Shown: piece after piece, positions 55,472-64,000 of the stretch | How positions within the stretch are numbered: position 1 is the stretch's first letter | How the letters are laid out: each line of letters starts with the position of its first letter | Assembly: GCF_000186245.1 (NCBI RefSeq) | Contig: NC_014935.1 | Span: 1,488,001-1,552,000, forward strand | Direction of reading: 5' to 3' | Source of the DNA: Nitratifractor salsuginis DSM 16511 | GTDB lineage: Bacteria > Campylobacterota > Campylobacteria > Campylobacterales > Sulfurovaceae | DNA length: 64,000 nucleotides | Notes under the pieces: generated by a model | Told to the model about the DNA's origin: nothing | Databases searched by the model: none | The model's input: the letters and a program-made list of their open reading frames with translations, nothing else | Made by a program: the position numbers and the translations under genes

Positions 55472-56260
55472 TTATCGCGACGCTTGGCCCCCCACTCGCC
55501 GGAGCCGTCCCTTCCACGCCTTCCAAAACTGCCGGGCGGTGCGGCCGCTTCGGGAAGCCCGTTCCTGGGCGAAACGCAGGGCTTCTCGATGCAGGGCTTC
55601 CCGATCGATCTCCTCCCCTTTGAAGTAGTGATCCACCACAGCGAGATACTCTTCCTGATTCAAGGGGTAGAAAGCCAGCCAAAGGCCGAATCGATCCGCC
55701 AGGGAGATCTTCTCCTCTACCGAATCGGTGTAGTGAATTTCACCCTCTCGTATGATCGTAGCTTCATTTTCTCTCTGATACTCGGGGACGAGATGGCGGC
55801 GGTTGGAGGTGGCATAGACCAAGAGATTATCGGGCGAGGGTTCGATGGAACCTTCCATCGCGCTCTTGAGGTAGGTATAGATATTCTCCCCTTCACCGAA
55901 GGTCAAATCATCGAGAAAGAGGATGAAGCGCCAGGGCTCACCCCGGATCTCGTCGAGCACATCGGGGAGATGACGCAGATCCTCTTTGAAAAACTCGATC
56001 ACCCGCAACCCTCGGTCGGCATAGGCGTTGAGCAGGGCTTTGACCAGGGAGGATTTGCCCGTGCCCCGACTACCCCAGAGCAGGACGTTCTCCGCCTCTT
56101 CTCCCCGGAGGAAAGCCTCGGTATTCTCGATGAGGCGGCGTTTCTGCTCCCCAATCCCCACCAGCGCATCCAGAGTGATCGGATCGAGAGTATCTATGCC
56201 TTTGAGCCGTCCAAGAGAGGGACGGAAAACGGCTGCTTTTTTCCTCTGCCAATCGACCAT
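55472..56260 (-). CDS. DUF815-family AAA+ ATPase
   Basis: 262 residues from the ATG at 56260 behind AAAGGAAAG; the longer frame to 56284 lacks a site. Walker A G-S-R-G-T-G-K-S-S-L-V, Walker B F-I-L-F-L-D-D-L, sensor A-T-S-N-R-R-H-L-V-P. DUF815 ATPases are widespread and uncharacterised. It lies 21 bp upstream of the MntA-like gene on the same strand, which may be coincidence. Confidence 0.85.
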   Translation of the reverse strand: MVDWQRKKAAVFRPSLGRLKGIDTLDPITLDALVGIGEQKRRLIENTEAFLRGEEAENVLLWGSRGTGKSSLVKALLNAYADRGLRVIEFFKEDLRHLPDVLDEIRGEPWRFILFLDDLTFGEGENIYTYLKSAMEGSIEPSPDNLLVYATSNRRHLVPEYQRENEATIIREGEIHYTDSVEEKISLADRFGLWLAFYPLNQEEYLAVVDHYFKGEEIDREALHREALRFAQERASRSGRTARQFWKAWKGRLRRVGGQASR

Positions 56261-56354
56261 CGTCTTTCCTTTTACTGTGATCAAAAGAGTACACTCGATC
56301 TATATAGCTTATCGTAAATAAAATGGAGAAGAGAAAGAGGAGAATGTGTTTGGA

Positions 56355-56382
56355 AAGAAAAATAGAATGAGGCGTAAGCCTC
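56355..56382 (-). terminator. Rho-independent terminator after slyD
   Basis: On the minus strand GAGGC-TTAC-GCCTC followed by ATTCTATTTTTCTTT, 9 bases past the slyD stop. Good stem and T-run. Confidence 0.75.
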
Positions 56383-56391
56383 GGCGGGGAC

Positions 56392-56895
56392 TTAGTGGCC
56401 GCAGCCGCAGCTGCCGTCGGTACAACCGCCGCCGACTTGACCGGTCTGGGCTTCGGTATCGGTAGCGGGGCGCGCTTCGGTAACGGTGACGTCAAACTCC
56501 AGGTCTTTGCCTGCGAGGGGGTGGTTGAAGTCGATGGTGACGGTGTTGTCATCGAAATCGACGACGGTAACCTGAACGGTCTGGCCGTCTTCGCCCTGAC
56601 CGTAGAGTGCCATCCCTTTTTTCAGATCGATCCCTTCGAACTGTTCGCGGGGCAGGGTCTGCTTCGCTTCGGGATTGACTTCGCCGTAGGCTTCGGCGGC
56701 GGGGACGACGATCTTCTTGCTTTCGCCCTCTTTCATACCGACCAGTGCTTTCTCCAGACCGGGGATGATTTGCCCCTTGCCGGTGATGAACTCGAGAGGC
56801 TGTGCCCCCTTGTTGCTGTCGATGACGGTATCGGTACCGGCCTCTTTGACTTCGTACTCGATGCCGACGACGCTGTTTTCGTTTTCAATTGCCAT
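56392..56895 (-). CDS. slyD: FKBP-type peptidyl-prolyl isomerase SlyD
   Basis: 167 residues from the ATG at 56895 (AAGGAC upstream). FKBP domain (Y-E-V-K-E-A-G, G-K-G-Q-I-I-P-G-L-E-K-A-L-V-G-M), insert-in-flap domain (A-Y-G-E-V ... N-H-P-L-A-G-K-D-L), and a short C-terminal metal-binding tail with three Cys and His (C-T-D-G-S-C-G-C-G-H). It isomerises prolyl bonds, chaperones folding, and in many bacteria delivers nickel to hydrogenase. Confidence 0.93.
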   Translation of the reverse strand: MAIENENSVVGIEYEVKEAGTDTVIDSNKGAQPLEFITGKGQIIPGLEKALVGMKEGESKKIVVPAAEAYGEVNPEAKQTLPREQFEGIDLKKGMALYGQGEDGQTVQVTVVDFDDNTVTIDFNHPLAGKDLEFDVTVTEARPATDTEAQTGQVGGGCTDGSCGCGH

Positions 56896-56964
56896 AAAAA
56901 TGTCCTTTGTATAATTTTGCGTCATTGTAACCAAGCAAAGTTAACCGGAGCTTTCAACTCCGGT

Positions 56965-57753
56965 TTATTTAAGATGTTTTTTCGCCACACGGGCGCTGGG
57001 AGTCCCCGGATAGCCGTCGACGATCGCCTGGAAGAAGTTTCTGGCCTGGGCTTTGTCCCCGGTACGCTCCAGGGCGATACCGGTATGCAGCAGCAGCCGG
57101 TCCATATAGGCGGCGTTCTCATCGAGCTCGGCACTCTTTTGGTAGTAGCGGATCGCGTCGTCATTCTTGCCGGTACGGTAGGCGATCTCCCCCAGATAGA
57201 AGTTGACCGCCGCCGGTTTGTATTTGCGCCCGGCCAGGATGTCGAAACGCCGCTTGGCCTCGGCATAGCGTTTCTGGTTGATCAGCCTCACCCCGCGACT
57301 GAAGAGAGCCGAGGAGCCGGCCTTCAGGAGCGGATCTTTTTTGGAAGCGGCTGTTTGCGTTGTTTTGGCGGCTTGGGCTTTCTGCCCCGAAGAGCCGGTG
57401 GAGCTCTGAGCGGGCTTTCGGCGGGTCGTGCTTTGGCGCGCAGGGTTTTTCTCGAGGCGGGCCAATCGAGCTTCCAGTGAATCCAATCGCTTGGCAAGGA
57501 GTTGTTCACTTCCGTCACTCTTCGATTTCCTGGAGAGAAGGTTGATCTGCTGATTGAGGCTCGAAACCATACTGCGCAAACCGTCGACCTCCTCCTGGAG
57601 GCGGTTGACCTGCTGACGCAGGGAGAGAATCGTCTTTTTGTTCTGCGTAGCGAGGGAGCTGCCGCCGTATCCTCCTCCGTAGACGGAAGGTTCGGCCCAA
57701 AGCAGGGTCGCCCCCAACAACGCCAGGGTCAAAATCAGTGCCGAACGTTTCAC
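56965..57753 (-). CDS. cpoB: CpoB/YbgF-like TolB-associated TPR protein
   Basis: 262 residues from a GTG with GAGGAG upstream. Signal peptide (about 1-20), a trimerising coiled coil (about 40-95, repeated Leu/Gln heptads, L-R-Q-Q-V-N-R-L-Q-E-E-V), a Ser/Lys linker, and TPR repeats (about 150-260). CpoB links PBP1b and the Tol machine during division. 22 bp downstream of tolB; pal is missing from its usual place between them. Confidence 0.88.
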   Translation of the reverse strand: MKRSALILTLALLGATLLWAEPSVYGGGYGGSSLATQNKKTILSLRQQVNRLQEEVDGLRSMVSSLNQQINLLSRKSKSDGSEQLLAKRLDSLEARLARLEKNPARQSTTRRKPAQSSTGSSGQKAQAAKTTQTAASKKDPLLKAGSSALFSRGVRLINQKRYAEAKRRFDILAGRKYKPAAVNFYLGEIAYRTGKNDDAIRYYQKSAELDENAAYMDRLLLHTGIALERTGDKAQARNFFQAIVDGYPGTPSARVAKKHLK

Positions 57754-57775
57754 GATCTCACTCCTCAGTTAAAGT

Positions 57776-59020
57776 TTACCAGTCGATCGACTGGATGCGG
57801 TGCTCTCCCAGGGGGAAGAGGATGCTCAGATCGGTCTGCAGGCCGATGTAGCCGATGGAATTGCCCGCTTCGCTGCGCTTGATATAGAGCACGGTATTCC
57901 CGTCGTTGGAGAAGCGGGGGAACTGGTTGATCCCGCCGCTGGTCAGCGGCCGGGTATAGTCGCCGTCGGTCGTCGTCAGATAGAGGTTGAAAGCTTTGCC
58001 GAAACTGCTCTTCTCTTTGCTCGAATAGACCACTTTGTTGTCGAAGGCATCGCAGGAATCGTTGTTGCTTCCGTGGAAGACCAGTTGGGTGATGGGGCCG
58101 CCCGCGAGGGGTTTTTTGAAGATATTGGCATAGCCCAGTCGGTTGGAGACGAAGACCATACTCCGTTCCTTGTCGGCATATTTGCCTCCCACATCGATCC
58201 CGCTGTAGGTGGTGAGCTGACGTTTCTCGCCGGTGGCGACATTGTATTCGTAGATATCGGGTTGGCCGGAAGGGGCCATCGTCAGTAGCAGTCGCTTGCC
58301 GTCCCGGCTGACGTCGGAGCAGACCAACATCCCCTGGGAATCGAGGATCCGTGTCCGCTGCCCCGTCGTCAGATCGAGGCGATAGAGCGTAGGAAGTTTG
58401 CCGCTGTAGTCGGTGTAGTAGATCGTCCGCTGCTTCGCGTCGCCCCAGACGGGAAAGATATTGAGCCCGCCCCGGATGATCGGCTTGATGTAGGTGAAGG
58501 TGTAATCGGCCAGGACCACTTCGCTCTCCCGGCGGCCGGTGTAGCGGGCGAAAAGCACATAGCGGTTGAGCCAATCGACCGGCGTGAAGCCCATCGCGGC
58601 ATTCAGATCGGTCACCGCCCGGTGAATGAGGAAAGGATAGCGGGCCTGAGAGCCGATGCTGTATTTGCGCTCGAAGACCAGGGAAGAGTCTCCCCCTTTG
58701 AGGACTTTAACATCGAGGCTCACCCCATTGCCGGACTCACTGATGCGGTATTTAAGCAGATACTCCATCGCGCGCAGATCGGGGTTGAGGATCGGCCCGT
58801 TGAAGCTCCCGTCGTGGTAGAGGCCGTCGGGGCGATAGTGGCCCGTGATCTTCAGATCGGCCGTAAAGATCTCATAACTCTTCCGGCCCAGAGGCATCCC
58901 CGGGTCGGAGCTGTCTATGACGGCGATCTTGGCACGCTGATCCACATTCTTCTCGATCTTGAGCGTCGCATCCACGGCAAAAAGATAGCAGGAGAGCAGG
59001 AGCGTCAACAGAAGGCGCAT
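57776..59020 (-). CDS. tolB: Tol-Pal system periplasmic protein TolB
   Basis: 414 residues from the ATG at 59020 (AAGGA 6 bases upstream). Signal peptide (about 1-18), N-terminal alpha/beta domain (S-D-P-G-M-P-L-G-R-K-S-Y), then a six-bladed beta-propeller with repeats such as I-F-P-V-W-G-D-A, V-C-S-D-V-S-R-D-G-K-R and Q-F-P-R-F-S-N-D-G. It shuttles between Pal and TolA during constriction. tolQRA are not in the window. Confidence 0.92.
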   Translation of the reverse strand: MRLLLTLLLSCYLFAVDATLKIEKNVDQRAKIAVIDSSDPGMPLGRKSYEIFTADLKITGHYRPDGLYHDGSFNGPILNPDLRAMEYLLKYRISESGNGVSLDVKVLKGGDSSLVFERKYSIGSQARYPFLIHRAVTDLNAAMGFTPVDWLNRYVLFARYTGRRESEVVLADYTFTYIKPIIRGGLNIFPVWGDAKQRTIYYTDYSGKLPTLYRLDLTTGQRTRILDSQGMLVCSDVSRDGKRLLLTMAPSGQPDIYEYNVATGEKRQLTTYSGIDVGGKYADKERSMVFVSNRLGYANIFKKPLAGGPITQLVFHGSNNDSCDAFDNKVVYSSKEKSSFGKAFNLYLTTTDGDYTRPLTSGGINQFPRFSNDGNTVLYIKRSEAGNSIGYIGLQTDLSILFPLGEHRIQSIDW

Positions 59021-59160
59021 GGAGTTCCTTTCACCCATCGGTCATCGTATGATCCGGTTTTTCCTTTGATTGTATCGGAGAGGGACTGAAATGTATATTA
59101 AATAGTATGATTAAGGGGAATGCGTGGTTTTTTAAGCGATCGGGAAGAGCCCGCCCCGAC

Positions 59161-60621
<1,461 letters not shown>

Positions 60622-61971
60622 TTAGTGGCTGTAGTTGACCGCACGTTCCAGGCTGGCGGCACCGTCAAAAAGGGTCTTCTCGTCAAAGGCTTTGGCCAGC
60701 AGCTGCAATCCGACCGGCATCCCGGTTTCGCTGTCCTTCATAACGGGCAGGCTCAATCCGGGCAGGCCCACCAGGTTGACGGCGATGGTGTACATATCGC
60801 TCTTGTACATCTCCAGGGGATCGGCCAGGGCCCCCAGTTTGGGAGCGACGGAGGGGGCGACCGGCGAAAGGATCAAATCCGCCTCGGCGAAGATCTTGTT
60901 GAATTCGTCCCGGATCAGGTGGCGGACCTTCTGGGCTTTGAGGTAATAGGCGTCATAGTAGCCGGAGCTGAGGACGAAGTTGCCCAGCAAAATCCGGCGC
61001 TTGACCTCTTCGCCGAAGCCTTCACTGCGGGTGCGGAAGTAGAGATCCTCCAGGTTTTTCGGATCGTCGCAGCGGCGCCCGTAGCGCACCCCGTCGTAGC
61101 GGGCCAGGTTGGTCGCCGCTTCGGCGGTGGCGACGATGTAGTAGGTGGCGATGTCGTATTTGGTGTTGGAGAGCTCTTTGTGGACAATGGTATGCCCCTC
61201 GGCCTCCAGAGCCTTGAGCGCCTCTTCGTGGGCCCGCTGTACCGCCGGGGAAGCTTCGGCGACGTAGTTGTCGATCACCGCGATCGTGAGCTTGCGGTCG
61301 GGATCGATCTGCCCGTAGATCGGCTCTTTTTCAAACTCGGCGCTGGTGGAGTCCCTGGGATCGTGACCCTTGATAGCGTCGTAGAGAATCGCCGCATCCT
61401 CCACATTTTGGGTAATGGGCCCGATCTGGTCCAGGCTGGAGGCGTAGGCGCCCAATCCGTAGCGGCTCACCCGGCCGTAGGTAGGTTTGAAGCCCACCAC
61501 ACCGCAATAGGCGGCGGGCTGGCGGATGGAACCGCCGGTATCGCTCCCCAGGGCCGCGATGGCTTCGCCGGCTGCTACCGCCGCGGCGGAACCGCCCGAG
61601 GAGCCCCCGGGCACCCGGCTTGTATCGTGGGGGTTGAGGGTGGGGCCGTAGACGCTGCTCTCGGTCGTAGAACCCATAGCAAACTCGTCCATATTGGCCC
61701 GGCCGAAAGGGGCCATCCCCGCCGCCCGAAGATTCTCCACCACGGTCGCGTCATAGGGGGCCACATAGCCCTGGAGGATCTTCGAGGCGCAGGTGACATT
61801 CCACCCTTTGACCTGGATATTGTCTTTGAGGAGGATGGGAACCCCCTCCCCCGCTTCGTCAAAGGCGATGACGGCGTTGAGGCCACCACTTTCGGCCTTG
61901 CGCCGCAGCTCCTGTCGGATCTCCGCCAACTCCTGGGGTGATTTGATCAATGCTTCTTTGAGGGTTATCAC
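60622..61971 (-). CDS. gatA: Aspartyl/glutamyl-tRNA(Asn/Gln) amidotransferase subunit A
   Basis: 449 residues, amidase-signature family. The catalytic Lys (V-L-L-K-D-N-I), S-S-G-G-S (cis-Ser) and [10 protein letters not shown] (Ser nucleophile) are present, followed by [10 protein letters not shown]. It releases ammonia from glutamine for transamidation of Glu-tRNA(Gln) or Asp-tRNA(Asn). gatB and gatC are not adjacent. Confidence 0.95.
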   Translation of the reverse strand: MITLKEALIKSPQELAEIRQELRRKAESGGLNAVIAFDEAGEGVPILLKDNIQVKGWNVTCASKILQGYVAPYDATVVENLRAAGMAPFGRANMDEFAMGSTTESSVYGPTLNPHDTSRVPGGSSGGSAAAVAAGEAIAALGSDTGGSIRQPAAYCGVVGFKPTYGRVSRYGLGAYASSLDQIGPITQNVEDAAILYDAIKGHDPRDSTSAEFEKEPIYGQIDPDRKLTIAVIDNYVAEASPAVQRAHEEALKALEAEGHTIVHKELSNTKYDIATYYIVATAEAATNLARYDGVRYGRRCDDPKNLEDLYFRTRSEGFGEEVKRRILLGNFVLSSGYYDAYYLKAQKVRHLIRDEFNKIFAEADLILSPVAPSVAPKLGALADPLEMYKSDMYTIAVNLVGLPGLSLPVMKDSETGMPVGLQLLAKAFDEKTLFDGAASLERAVNYSH

Positions 61972-62067
61972 GTGGCCGTCCTGCTCGGATAGATGTAGTC
62001 GCAGATTATAGCCAAAAAGAGGTTTGGGAGGGATTGAAAACGGTAGAAACGAGAACTTTTTGCCCTT

Positions 62068-62808
62068 TCAAAACCTCCCCGGACCGAAGAGCAGCGAAGC
62101 TGCCGGCTTCGCTGCTCTTTGCTGCGCCGGGGTGATATGCGGTGTGTGGCCACCGTAGCCGAAATCGACCAGCGACGGCGCGCCGGGAGAGCCGAAAGGT
62201 CCCGTTCGGACATATCCGAAAGGCACCTCATCACTCATGTAGACCACCCCACCCGTGGTCCTATCGATGATCTCAGCCACATCGATCACCTTTCCGCTCG
62301 GGAGGCGGATACCAGAGCGAAATCTAAGCACCGTATCGTGAACACACTTTGCCGTCGTTTGAATTTGTGCCGGGGTCAATCCGATGGAGAGGGGCTGCAT
62401 CCTCGTCAGATAGAGATCGATCAGGTCTTTGTCCACTTTTACAAGCACTCCCCCAATATTGAGGTAGGCAATCCTCGGATCGAGGGTCAAGAAGGTGAGT
62501 TTTCTGCCGAGAAGGATAAAGTTTTTGGGGACCTCGGCATACCAGATCTGAGATACAGGCATCCGGGTATTTTGAAACTCGATCCCATAAAGCCTTTTCC
62601 CATCCACGGGCTGCTCCCCAAGATAGAGGGCGAGGGTTCCGTCGTTGTATTTGGCCCAAGTGCCGGGTTTGAGGGCTTCAAAACTCTTTTTAACGATGCG
62701 GTTTTGCAGATCGTGAAGCTTCATCATGGTCTCCAGACATTGCTGATCATTCTGTACCGCAAAGAGTATCGACACCAAGCTCAGTAACCATAAGAGCACT
62801 CTTCTCAT
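62068..62808 (-). CDS. Secreted protein of unknown function
   Basis: 246 residues from the ATG at 62808, with AGGAGG six bases upstream (a second ATG two codons earlier sits too close). Signal peptide (about 1-18). No family recognised; the mature protein has mixed alpha/beta character with strands such as A-L-Y-L-G-E-Q-P and F-I-L-L-G-R-K-L, and a His/Pro/Gly-rich tail. 30 bp downstream of the lipoprotein gene on the same strand. Confidence 0.65.
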   Translation of the reverse strand: MRRVLLWLLSLVSILFAVQNDQQCLETMMKLHDLQNRIVKKSFEALKPGTWAKYNDGTLALYLGEQPVDGKRLYGIEFQNTRMPVSQIWYAEVPKNFILLGRKLTFLTLDPRIAYLNIGGVLVKVDKDLIDLYLTRMQPLSIGLTPAQIQTTAKCVHDTVLRFRSGIRLPSGKVIDVAEIIDRTTGGVVYMSDEVPFGYVRTGPFGSPGAPSLVDFGYGGHTPHITPAQQRAAKPAASLLFGPGRF

Positions 62809-62838
62809 CTCCATCCTCCTATCATTTCAATTTCCGTG

Positions 62839-63864
62839 CTATTTCAACACTTCGATCTTCGGGCACCCTTCTTCTGAAAAGTTGATCCGATTGCCGTTGG
62901 ATATAGCATACCAGCCCGGCACCCTTTTCCTTTTCGGACAAATCTTTTGCAAATGGCCCGCGCCGTCCTCTCTCACGAAACATTCGGGGATCACCTCTTC
63001 CTTTGGACAACCCTTCGGCAAGTAGTAGATACTCTTGCCTCCACGTGCGACGCGGCCGATCGCTTCGATATCGGCGGGACTGAGCCCCTGCAGATATTTC
63101 ACGTCTCTCAAACGCTTCAGAATAACCGGCAGCTTCAATCCCGGATCGACATAGATAGAGCGCGTCTCTTCACTATAGACATCCATATCGTGGTTCTCGG
63201 AAGGATCTTCCGGGAAGCGGGCTCCGGGGAGGACCCGGCCCAGAAGCTCATTGATACGATGAAGGCTCGCCTTGGCCTGCCCGGCCGAGGCGAATCCCCA
63301 TTTTTTACCGATGGCTTCCGTCTTTAGTACGAAACGCCAGGGCCTGGGCCAGCGCAGCTCCCACTTGATGAATTCGGGATCCTCGCAGCTTGCGTTGGAA
63401 TCCCGCTTGAGCTCCGTCTCTTTCAAAAGATCCCTGTCCATCTCCGGATCGAGGCAGCGCTCCTGACAGATCACCCTGGAATAGAATTCACGGTCAAGTC
63501 GCCGCTGCAGGCGATCATCTTCGGGATCGACCCCTTTATTTCGACACTCATCAAAACTCTCCCAAGTCTGGGCGCACTTTTTATTTTTGAACCAGGGACG
63601 CAGATCGACACTGCTTGTGATACTCACAACCTTCGAGGATTGGGATGCTTCTATCGCAATATGTGGAATCTTGTCGATCTGATCGATACGGATCATCCGT
63701 AAACCGAACTCCTTTCGAAGATTTTCTATCCAATCTCTGGGAGGCTGCTGAAGGGTGACTCCCTTTTTGTTGAGGAAAACACCTACGATTTCGGGGATCG
63801 GCACGCAGCCCAGAAGCCCTACGCTCATTCCCGCCAGGAGACAGAGGCTCACAAATGCTCTCAT
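62839..63864 (-). CDS. Lipoprotein of unknown function
   Basis: 341 residues from the ATG at 63864, which overlaps the stop of the upstream gene. Signal plus lipobox (V-G-L-L-G-C, Cys about 18). The mature part has many Cys residues (about 12), including C-Q-E-R-C-L, suggesting disulfides or metal. No family recognised. Between an OmpA-type gene and the unknown secreted protein, so an envelope role is probable. Confidence 0.65.
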   Translation of the reverse strand: MRAFVSLCLLAGMSVGLLGCVPIPEIVGVFLNKKGVTLQQPPRDWIENLRKEFGLRMIRIDQIDKIPHIAIEASQSSKVVSITSSVDLRPWFKNKKCAQTWESFDECRNKGVDPEDDRLQRRLDREFYSRVICQERCLDPEMDRDLLKETELKRDSNASCEDPEFIKWELRWPRPWRFVLKTEAIGKKWGFASAGQAKASLHRINELLGRVLPGARFPEDPSENHDMDVYSEETRSIYVDPGLKLPVILKRLRDVKYLQGLSPADIEAIGRVARGGKSIYYLPKGCPKEEVIPECFVREDGAGHLQKICPKRKRVPGWYAISNGNRINFSEEGCPKIEVLK

Positions 63865-64000
63865 CGAATCAACCGGATCTCTACCCGGCGGTTTTTGGCC
63901 CGGCCCTCTTCTGTGGCGTTGTCGGCGATGGGGTTGGCTTTGCCCTTCCCGACGATCTTGAAGAGTTTGGGATCGACCTTTCCGCAATCCATCAGATAAT
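63861..64000 (-). CDS. OmpA/Pal-type peptidoglycan-binding protein (C-terminal part)
   Basis: The last about 45 residues of a gene entering from the right edge. N-P-I-A-D-N-A-T-E-E-G-R-A-K-N-R-R-V-E-I is the OmpA C-terminal domain signature, with the conserved Asn, Arg and Arg that bind diaminopimelate. The rest lies outside. It overlaps the lipoprotein gene by 4 bases. It could be Pal, OmpA or MotB-like; not decidable here. Confidence 0.85.
   Translation of the reverse strand, partial: YLMDCGKVDPKLFKIVGKGKANPIADNATEEGRAKNRRVEIRLIR

Overview
The window looks like a chromosomal segment of a Campylobacterota (epsilonproteobacterial) bacterium of the Sulfurovum/Nitratifractor kind. This is inferred from protein style and not from a database match. 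Supporting points are a carboxynorspermidine synthase (the alternative spermidine route), a neelaredoxin-type superoxide reductase, small c-type cytochromes, TATAAT-like -10 boxes without a clear -35, tightly overlapping operons, and a moderately GC-rich genome with very short intergenic gaps. No rRNA, tRNA, CRISPR array, insertion sequence or complete prophage was recognised.

Layout. 1-3000: two small cytochromes c behind an OmpR-type two-component system, then a thioredoxin 2. 3000-8900: a minus-strand operon with three tandem secreted PilJ/NarX-like proteins followed by a NIT-domain hybrid histidine kinase, preceded by a leader that folds like a GEMM-I cyclic-di-GMP riboswitch. 9000-17750: aspartate aminotransferase, outer-membrane beta-barrels, signal peptidase I, carboxynorspermidine synthase, a methyltransferase, a haem-binding protein, superoxide reductase and family-4 uracil-DNA glycosylase. 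17760-26400: an FAD oxidoreductase, the rplI-hslV-hslU-phosphatase operon, an RhlE-type helicase and ClpB. 26700-31460: ctpA, purC-purS-purQ, a membrane SH3-like protein and plsC. 31458-35345: an AT-rich island with a hybrid kinase, a PAS protein, a roadblock-like protein and SixA. 35346-44708: housekeeping genes (ybgC, comF, an Nfu-like gene, ogt, queC, ybeY, ychF, trx, panE) and small lipoproteins. 44814-50940: a beta-barrel followed by a compact PqqD-like / ATP-grasp / LysA-like decarboxylase / urea-transporter-M23-peptidase / TPR gene set. 50968-64000: recQ, a Sel1 protein, a SpoU methyltransferase, a HepT/MntA pair, a DUF815 ATPase, slyD, cpoB-tolB, gatA-guaB, and the tail of a cell-envelope operon.

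The most unusual material is (i) the riboswitch-PilJ-NIT kinase operon, (ii) the PqqD/ATP-grasp/LysA/UT-M23 gene set, (iii) an 84-nt structured element present twice with a long terminal stem, and (iv) many intergenic arrays built on a strict 7-bp period but from different units, several of which run into the 3' ends of genes and supply their stop codons.
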